A stretch of DNA of 6,984 bases from Lysobacteraceae bacterium (GTDB taxonomy: Bacteria; Pseudomonadota; Gammaproteobacteria; Xanthomonadales; Xanthomonadaceae). The DNA lies in assembly GCA_028293685.1 (NCBI GenBank), contig JAQGOI010000112.1:1-6984 (forward strand). The letters run 5' to 3'. Of the stretch, positions 1 through 6,984 are shown one piece after another. Both the position numbers and the translations under genes were made by a program. Every line of letters begins with the position of its first letter. Position 1 is the stretch's first letter. Under the pieces are notes generated by a model. It had not been told where the DNA came from, ran no database searches, and saw only the letters and a list, made by a program, of their open reading frames with translations.

Positions 1-130
1 CTTTGGCCCCGCAAAGAAAAGTAACTCGCCTACGGCGAAAGCGTTTAAAGCCGCCGCAGGCAAACACAGTGCGCAAGGCCACGAGCTTGAATCCGCCTTC
101 GAGGGATAACGAACCAAAGATCACGGCCAC
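1..130. other. Non-coding left edge, possible intergenic repeat element
   Basis: No convincing gene is seen here. The stretch begins with CTTTG, six bases, then CAAAGAAAAGTAAC, and a CCAAAG at 114-119 is the inverted counterpart of the CTTTGG at 1-6. The A-rich core and less GC-rich composition differ from the flanking coding DNA. From memory, similar CTTTGG/CAAAGAAAAGTAAC stretches are scattered between genes in xanthomonad genomes, so this may be part of such a family, cut by the window edge. A reading frame running rightward from base 3 is rejected because from 131 onward it lies antisense to a well-supported dehydrogenase gene. Confidence 0.4.
14..38 (-). terminator. Possible weak intrinsic terminator after the ALDH gene
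   Basis: Read on the minus strand, TCGCC-GTA-GGCGA (positions 38 to 26) forms a five-base-pair stem with a three-base loop. It is followed after GTTAC by TTTTCTT. It lies about 93 bases beyond the dehydrogenase stop codon. The stem is short and the T-run is interrupted and slightly displaced, so it may simply be part of a repeat element. Confidence 0.3.
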
Positions 131-1567
131 CTACCGCGCCAACATCCGGATCACCCGATCCACCCACCCCCGATACGGCGGCCGGATCCAATCGCTCGCT
201 GCCCAGCGCGCCTGCCGGAAGACCGGTAGCAACTTGCTGAAGGTTTCGAACCCGGCGCGGCCATGGATCGCACCGTTGCCACTGGCACCGATGCCGCCGA
301 ATGGCAAAGCGTGCACCCCGAAATGCAGCAGTGTGTCGTTGACGCTGACACCGCCCGACAGCGTGCGTTGCAGGATGATCTCGATGGTGGCGCGATCATG
401 GCTGAAGGGATACAGCGCCAACGGCCGGTCGTGGGCGCTGATCCACGCCACTGCCTGATCGACCGTGTCATACGTGCGGATCGGCAGGATCGGGCCGAAG
501 ATTTCGTCGCGCATCAGAGCCGTGTCGTCGGGCGCGCCGATCACCAGCGTTGGCGGCAACAACCGTTCACGGCGCGCGCGGTCCGCATCGACCGCGATCG
601 GCTGGACGATGCCGGCTCCGCGCTCGCGCGCTTCGTCGATCATTCCGAGCAGGCGCAGGTAGTCGCGGTCATCGATGATCCGCGTGTAGTCGTCGGCATC
701 CTTCAGGTCGCCGTAGCGTGATCGCAGTTGACTGCAAAGGGCCGCGACGAACGCATCGCGTCGCTGCGCGTCGATCATCACGTAATCCACGCCGATGCAC
801 GTCTGGCCGGCATTGAACCATTTGCCCGACGCGATACGGGCTGCCGCCAGTTCAACCGGAAAATCAGGTGCCACGATGGCTGGCGATTTGCCGCCCAACT
901 CCAGCGTCACCGGTGTCAGGTTTGGTGCGGCCGCCGCGAGCACCTTGCGTCCGACCGCGGCCGAGCCGGTAAACAGCAGATGGTCGAAAGGCAGTGCCGC
1001 GAATGCGGCGCCGACATCCGGGCCGCCGATCGCCACTGCAACGCGATCGGCGGGAAACACGCCGGCCAGCAGGCTGCACAACCACGCACTGGTCCGCGGC
1101 GTCAGTTCCGATGGCTTGAGATGGACATGGTTGCCGGCAGCGATCGCGGAAACCAGCGGCACCAGCGCCAGGTTCACCGGATAGTTCCATGGCGCGATGA
1201 TCCCGACGACGCCGATGGGCATGGACCGGATTTCGGCGCGCGCCGGCCAGAACTTCCAGCCGACGGGTACGCGCCGCGGTTTCATCCAGTGACGCAGGTG
1301 TCGCAGCGCATGGTCGATTTCCGCAACGACAATCATGGTCTCGGAGACCATGTTCTCGTGCCGGGAGCGGTGACCGAAATCGGCACTGATCGCCGCATGC
1401 ATGGCGTCGGCCTGTTGCAGGAAACCGGCGCGCAGGCGCCTGAGGTCGTCGCGGCGCTGGGCCAGCGTCGGGGGATTCGCGCTCCAGGCAACACGCAGTC
1501 GCGCCAGCGTGGGTGCCAGCTCCAGCAATGGGCTGGCGTCGTCGACAGCGGCGTGCGCGGCATTCAT
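131..1567 (-). CDS. Coniferyl-aldehyde-dehydrogenase-type NAD(P)+ aldehyde dehydrogenase
   Basis: This is a complete 478-residue cytosolic aldehyde dehydrogenase, oxidising an aldehyde to the carboxylic acid with NAD(P)+. Landmarks of the superfamily are all present: PWNYP with oxyanion Asn128, KPSE with Lys151, FTGS at 199-202 in the cofactor fold, LELGGKSP with general base Glu223, GQTC with nucleophile Cys257, and EIFGP at 355-359. The short N-terminus, WMKPRRVPV at 94-102 and GQTCIGVDYV around the cysteine resemble the class-3-like coniferyl aldehyde dehydrogenase (CalB) group, which in Pseudomonas converts coniferyl aldehyde to ferulate. The substrate here is inferred and could be another aromatic or long-chain aldehyde. 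The C-terminal tail after about residue 445 is basic and aromatic, as in ALDH3 relatives. The gene stands alone, divergent from the gamma-CA gene, with a TAG stop. No Shine-Dalgarno site precedes the ATG. Family is very sure, substrate moderate. Confidence 0.93.
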   Translation of the reverse strand: MNAAHAAVDDASPLLELAPTLARLRVAWSANPPTLAQRRDDLRRLRAGFLQQADAMHAAISADFGHRSRHENMVSETMIVVAEIDHALRHLRHWMKPRRVPVGWKFWPARAEIRSMPIGVVGIIAPWNYPVNLALVPLVSAIAAGNHVHLKPSELTPRTSAWLCSLLAGVFPADRVAVAIGGPDVGAAFAALPFDHLLFTGSAAVGRKVLAAAAPNLTPVTLELGGKSPAIVAPDFPVELAAARIASGKWFNAGQTCIGVDYVMIDAQRRDAFVAALCSQLRSRYGDLKDADDYTRIIDDRDYLRLLGMIDEARERGAGIVQPIAVDADRARRERLLPPTLVIGAPDDTALMRDEIFGPILPIRTYDTVDQAVAWISAHDRPLALYPFSHDRATIEIILQRTLSGGVSVNDTLLHFGVHALPFGGIGASGNGAIHGRAGFETFSKLLPVFRQARWAASDWIRPPYRGWVDRVIRMLAR

Positions 1568-1580
1568 CGCCCGCAGTGTA
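1568..1580 (-). promoter_or_regulatory. Candidate -10 element giving a leaderless ALDH transcript
   Basis: On the minus strand TACACT (1580 to 1575) matches TATAAT at four of six bases. It lies seven bases before the ATG, so transcription would start at or beside the start codon. The intervening bases GCGGGCG contain no usable ribosome binding site. No good -35 hexamer is seen 15-19 bases further upstream. This is the weakest of the three similar sites in the window. Confidence 0.3.
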
Positions 1581-1620
1581 GACGCGCGCCGGCCGGGCGG
1601 CCTTGAGCACCACCATCGTC

Positions 1621-1632
1621 TAAAATCCCGTA
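1621..1632 (+). promoter_or_regulatory. Candidate -10 element for a leaderless gamma-CA transcript
   Basis: TAAAAT at 1621-1626 matches the -10 consensus TATAAT at five of six bases and stands out in a very GC-rich surround. Six bases separate it from the ATG at 1633, placing the expected transcription start on the start codon itself. No Shine-Dalgarno sequence lies between. A TTGAGC at 1603-1608 resembles a -35 box, but the 12-base spacing is too short for a standard sigma-70 promoter, so the -35 remains unclear. Confidence 0.5.
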
Positions 1633-2175
1633 ATGCACCTGCGCCCGTTCAATGGAACCTTGCCGACCATCGGCGATCGCGCCTTTGTCGATCCGACGGC
1701 CAGCGTGATCGGCGACGTGGTGCTGGGTGACGATGTCTCGATCTGGCCGGGAACCGTCGTGCGCGGCGATGTCAACTTCATCCGCATCGGCGCGCGCACC
1801 AACGTCCAGGACGGCAGCGTCGTGCACGTCAGCCACGACGGGCCCCACGCCAAGCTCGGCGGATTTGCGACGGTGATCGGCGCGGACGTGACCATCGGAC
1901 ACAAGGCGATCGTGCATGCCTGCCGGATCGAGGATGCCGTGCTGATCGGCATGGGTGCGATCGTGCTCGATGGCGCGATCGTGCGCACGCATGGTTTCGT
2001 TGGCGCGGGCGCGCTGATCGCGCCAGGCAAGGAGGTCGGCGCCGGCGAACTCTGGCTGGGCAATCCCGCGCGCAAGGTGCGTATGCTCAGTGACGTCGAG
2101 ATTGAAGCGCTGTACTACAGCGCGCAACACTACGTGCGCCTGAAAGACCAGTACCTGGCGGCCGCACCTGCGTAG
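1633..2175 (+). CDS. Gamma-class carbonic anhydrase family protein (YrdA-type, left-handed beta-helix)
   Basis: The 180-residue product is a full-length left-handed beta-helix (hexapeptide-repeat) protein of the gamma carbonic anhydrase family and resembles E. coli YrdA throughout. Short I/V/L-G-x-x-V/T steps run from about residue 10 to 150, then a C-terminal helix (about 154-175) packs along the trimer. The three metal-binding histidines are present as His65 in GSVVHV and His90 and His95 in IGHKAIVHAC. The RGD at 44-46 and Gln59-Asp60 typical of the family are also there. The acidic loop that carries a proton-shuttle glutamate in the archaeal Cam enzyme is not apparent, so CO2 hydration is uncertain; many members lack measured activity. 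It is likely cytosolic, with no signal peptide. It ends 9 bases from the convergent aroE stop. Family assignment is strong, catalytic activity only inferred. Confidence 0.93.
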   Translation: MHLRPFNGTLPTIGDRAFVDPTASVIGDVVLGDDVSIWPGTVVRGDVNFIRIGARTNVQDGSVVHVSHDGPHAKLGGFATVIGADVTIGHKAIVHACRIEDAVLIGMGAIVLDGAIVRTHGFVGAGALIAPGKEVGAGELWLGNPARKVRMLSDVEIEALYYSAQHYVRLKDQYLAAAPA

Positions 2176-2184
2176 CGGGCGTGC

Positions 2185-4019
<1,835 letters not shown>

Positions 4020-4044
4020 CGCCGCGTGCCGCGAAGGACTGGCG

Positions 4045-6984
4045 TCAACGCGGCTCGCGCAGGAACCTGGCCATCGACACGCCGGAGAGGATCGGGGCAA
4101 ATTCCGCGGCGACGTCGACAAAGCCGCGCATCACCGCGATCTCGCGCGGCGTGCGGTTGAGGGTGTCGCGCAGGTCGGGGTCGCAGCCGGCGCGCAACAG
4201 GCGCTGGGTTACGCGCAACAAGCCATGCAGGGCGGCCAGGTGCAGCGGGCCGAATCCGCGCGGGTCCTGAGCGTCGAGCGCGACGTCCTCATCGAGCAGG
4301 CGTTCGACACCGGTCAACACGACTTCCTCATCGCAGGCCGTGCCTGGTTCAGCACGGGCGCCAAGCAGGAGCAGCAAGGGCGTCACCTGTCCGGCCGGCG
4401 CATCGGGCGGCGCGCCGGCGAGCAACAACGTGTCCAGCAAGGCGATCAGGCGCGGCCGCTCGCGCGCAGTGAAGCCGAACAGCGCCGCGCAATGCAACGG
4501 GGTCAGTCCTTGTGCGTCCTGCGCTTCGACGCGTGCGCCGGCCGTCAGCAGGCGCGCGCAGACATCGGGCAGTCCCAGGGCCGCGGCCAGCATCAATACG
4601 GTGACATCGGCCGGCAGGCGTTGCTCCAGGTCGGCGCCGGCGGCGAGCAGGCGATCGACGATCTCGCCGTGCCGCATGCTCACGGCGGCCGACAACGGCG
4701 TCGCACCGGTGTGTGCTGGGAGGCTCGGGTCGGCACCGCGTGCGAGCAGCAGGTCCACCGTCACCCGATGACCGCCGCCGGCGGCACGCAATAGCGCGGT
4801 GCAGCCTTGCGCGTCGACGGTGTCGGCGCGCAGGTCGAGATCGAGCAGCCGGCGCACGGCGTCGGCATCGCCGACGATGGCGGCGGCCGGAACGTCGCTG
4901 GCGCGCAACGCCCGCATCGGCAACGGCCAGCCCCGCCAGTCGAGCCAGTCGGCGAGATCACGTCGGCCGGTCGACAGCGCGACACCGAGCGGCGTCTGGC
5001 CGTCGGCGGCTCGCGTCTGTGGCGAAGCGCCATGGGCCACCAGCAACTTCAGCGCGCCTTCGCGTCCGAGCGCAGCCGCAAGATGCAAGGCGGTCATGCC
5101 GTGGCCGTCGCGCGCCTCCAGGTCGGCGCCCGACGCCATCAATCGCACGGCCAGACGGGTCCAGCCCAAGCGCACGCTGAGCGCCAGAGGAGGGTCGCCC
5201 GCGGGTGATCGCGCGAGCCAGTCCGCGCCGCGCTCGACCAGTTGCAAAGCGCATTGCTCCAGTCCTCGCCCGGCCTGGTCGTCGGCAACGCATGCCGCCA
5301 GGAAGCGCGCGAGGCCCCCGGCCCCGGCAGGCGAAACGCCGCGTCGCAGCAACGCGTGCAACGTCGCCAGTGCCGGCGGACCGCGGGTCAACAGGGTGAA
5401 GGCCGCCGTGTCGGCGCCGTCCGGACCCGCGTCGGGGTCAGCGCCGTGGTCGAGCAGCCAAGTGACGCGTTCCTCCGGCGATTGCGCATCGGTATCGATC
5501 AACAGGGCGCCCAGATCGCTGGGCGAGAGCAGTGGCACGAGTCGATCCAGGCCGGCATAGGGCGGCTGCAGGAGGCCTTCTCGCAGGAGCGACAACGGCG
5601 GGCGGTCCGGCAGGGACGGCCCCGTCGTGTCGTCGGCCACCCGCGAGGGCAACGGATAGCTTGGATCCAGCACGGCCACCACCGCCCAGCGCCCCGCTTC
5701 CGCGGCCAGGTCGACGGCACGCTTGCCTGCGTGGTCAGTGCGCGCCGGATCGGTGCCGACGGCGAGCAGGCGTCGAACGAGGTCGATCGATGGGGTTTCG
5801 GCCATGCATGCCAGCGCGAGCGCACTGCGCCCAACCTCGTCGACAGCCGTGGCGTCCGCGCCTGCGGTCAGCAGCGCCTCGAAGGTCGATGCGTGCATGC
5901 CGCGCGCGGCATCAAGCAATGGCGTGGCACCGGCGGCGTCGCGAGCGTCCACTTCGGCGCCGGCATGCAGCAATGCGGCGAGCGCTTCGTCATTGCCTGC
6001 CAGCGCGGCTTCATGCAACGCGCTGCGTCCCTGCGCATCGCGCGCGTTGACCTTGGCCTTGTGTTTGAGCAACAGCTGGACGCCGGCAGCATCGTCTTCC
6101 TCGCTGCCCGCGGCCTCGAGCAGTGCCGGCTTGGCGCCGGCGGGCTCGGTCCTGGCGCCGCGCTCGAGCAGGAAACGCGCGAGCCGCCAGTTGCCGGCGG
6201 CGCACGCCATGCCCAATGGTGTCACCGCGTCGACGTTGAGCACGTCGAGCTCGGCGGCGGCATCGCGCAACAACGCGGCGACACCTGGATCGGAACTGCG
6301 CGCGGCGTGGTGCAGCGGCGTGTTGCCGTCGCTGTCGCCGGCGCGTGGATCGGCGCCGTTGGCCAGCAGCGTCATCACCGCCTCCGGACGACCGTGCCAG
6401 CTGTCGCGCGTCGCGGCGAGCAGCGGTGTCATGCCCGCGTGCGCGGCATTGACGTCGACCCCGGCCGCGATCAACGCACGCAGCAGGCGCAGGTCGGGCA
6501 GCACTGCGGCGAGCGCCGGCAGGCTGCGCTGGTCGCGGTCCGCGGCAGGTGGAAGCGCACGCGGGTCGGCACCGTTCTCGAGCAGCATCAGCGCCTGGTC
6601 GACGCGACCGGTGCGCGCAGCCGAATACAGGGCGACAACCGGATCACCGTCGGCCAGCGGCAGTGGTTGGGGTTGTTCGCGGAGGAAAGCGTGCGCGGTC
6701 GGTATGGCTTTTGCGGCCGGTATGCGCTGCAAAAGGCCGTGTACCGCCGGCCAAACCAGCACCATCGCCCCAGCCATCACCCAATGCTGCGTCGCGTCGA
6801 GCAGGCCCGGCCAGCACAGCAGCAGCGTGCAGACCAACCCGACCGCGACCAACACCGCCGCGCCGAGCCCGCGCCATGCACCGGCGTCACGCTCAGCCAG
6901 CTCGCGCCAGCGTTCGGCGAGGCTGCCGCCATCACGTTCAAGCGCGTGCCACAGCGGCCACGACCGCCAGAGTGCGATCAGACC
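4045..6984 (-). CDS. Large membrane-anchored ankyrin-repeat protein, 5' end beyond window
   Basis: The frame is open from the right window edge to a TGA at 4045-4047, showing 979 residues; the N-terminus is missing. A GTG at 6855 could be called as start, but coding-like sequence continues upstream to the edge without a stop, so the gene almost certainly begins outside. Counting from the first visible codon, a Trp-rich amphipathic stretch (1-43) precedes two probable membrane helices (about 44-62 and 67-85). About ten ankyrin units follow (115-441), then a degenerate linker rich in Pro and Leu (about 442-508), then a second block of about a dozen units (509-958) and a short basic tail. Typical units contain TPLHHAA, SALHEAALAGN, TALHLAAALG and GPLHLAALHG, with GADP or GADLEARD turns. 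Ankyrin solenoids bind partner proteins; none can be named. It lies 37 bases upstream of hemB on the same strand. Function unknown; family assignment is certain. Confidence 0.93.
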   Translation of the reverse strand, partial: GLIALWRSWPLWHALERDGGSLAERWRELAERDAGAWRGLGAAVLVAVGLVCTLLLCWPGLLDATQHWVMAGAMVLVWPAVHGLLQRIPAAKAIPTAHAFLREQPQPLPLADGDPVVALYSAARTGRVDQALMLLENGADPRALPPAADRDQRSLPALAAVLPDLRLLRALIAAGVDVNAAHAGMTPLLAATRDSWHGRPEAVMTLLANGADPRAGDSDGNTPLHHAARSSDPGVAALLRDAAAELDVLNVDAVTPLGMACAAGNWRLARFLLERGARTEPAGAKPALLEAAGSEEDDAAGVQLLLKHKAKVNARDAQGRSALHEAALAGNDEALAALLHAGAEVDARDAAGATPLLDAARGMHASTFEALLTAGADATAVDEVGRSALALACMAETPSIDLVRRLLAVGTDPARTDHAGKRAVDLAAEAGRWAVVAVLDPSYPLPSRVADDTTGPSLPDRPPLSLLREGLLQPPYAGLDRLVPLLSPSDLGALLIDTDAQSPEERVTWLLDHGADPDAGPDGADTAAFTLLTRGPPALATLHALLRRGVSPAGAGGLARFLAACVADDQAGRGLEQCALQLVERGADWLARSPAGDPPLALSVRLGWTRLAVRLMASGADLEARDGHGMTALHLAAALGREGALKLLVAHGASPQTRAADGQTPLGVALSTGRRDLADWLDWRGWPLPMRALRASDVPAAAIVGDADAVRRLLDLDLRADTVDAQGCTALLRAAGGGHRVTVDLLLARGADPSLPAHTGATPLSAAVSMRHGEIVDRLLAAGADLEQRLPADVTVLMLAAALGLPDVCARLLTAGARVEAQDAQGLTPLHCAALFGFTARERPRLIALLDTLLLAGAPPDAPAGQVTPLLLLLGARAEPGTACDEEVVLTGVERLLDEDVALDAQDPRGFGPLHLAALHGLLRVTQRLLRAGCDPDLRDTLNRTPREIAVMRGFVDVAAEFAPILSGVSMARFLREPR

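Noticed and set aside
3..458. Rightward 151-codon frame opening with a basic peptide (MAPQRKVTRLRRKR)
   Set aside because: From 131 onward it is antisense to a well-supported aldehyde dehydrogenase. The basic start is a translation of the A-rich repeat-like edge.
1588..1602. GC-rich, partly palindromic stretch (CCGGCCGG) in the divergent gap, as a possible operator
   Set aside because: Palindromic GC words of this length are expected by chance in DNA of this composition, and no paired half-sites with regular spacing are seen.
4225..6050. Several long plus-strand frames opposite the ankyrin gene
   Set aside because: High GC and regular codon bias leave antisense frames open. The peptides are Arg/Ala-rich without any domain, while the minus strand shows clear ankyrin units throughout.
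6853..6855. GTG as the start of the ankyrin protein
   Set aside because: The frame stays open and coding-like to the window edge, there is no ribosome site before the GTG, and it would begin inside a hydrophobic helix with Trp-rich sequence just upstream.

Overview
The window is GC-rich chromosomal DNA holding five genes and no RNA gene, CRISPR array, insertion sequence or phage gene that I can see. Codon use, the gene families present and a CTTTG...CAAAGAAAAGTAAC-type stretch at the left end suggest a gammaproteobacterium of the order Xanthomonadales (Xanthomonas, Lysobacter or Rhodanobacter relatives). That placement is an inference from remembered sequence character, not a computed result.

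Layout: bases 1-130 are non-coding, with a short inverted repeat and T-rich tract that may be a repeat-element edge or a weak terminator. A coniferyl-aldehyde-dehydrogenase-type ALDH follows on the minus strand (131-1567). A 65-bp divergent gap separates it from a gamma-class carbonic anhydrase homologue of the YrdA type on the plus strand (1633-2175). This gene converges, with 9 bp between stops, on aroE, shikimate dehydrogenase (2185-3018, minus). The aroE start overlaps the stop of hemB, porphobilinogen synthase (3015-4007, minus), by four bases. Upstream of hemB on the same strand lies the 3' part of a very large membrane-anchored ankyrin-repeat protein (4045 to beyond 6984), whose N-terminus is outside the window.

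Function: hemB and aroE are housekeeping steps of tetrapyrrole and aromatic amino acid synthesis and look translationally coupled. The aldehyde dehydrogenase may detoxify or use aromatic aldehydes. The gamma-carbonic-anhydrase-like protein is a probable metal-binding trimer of uncertain activity. The ankyrin protein has no assigned function and is the least understood gene here.

The most interesting signal is in the starts. Three genes that begin apparent transcripts (ALDH, gamma-CA, hemB) each have a -10-like hexamer 6-7 bases before the ATG and no Shine-Dalgarno sequence, as expected for leaderless mRNAs. The internal gene aroE instead has a clear AAGGA site. Otherwise the region is largely ordinary core genome, and I see no evidence for a new multi-gene system.
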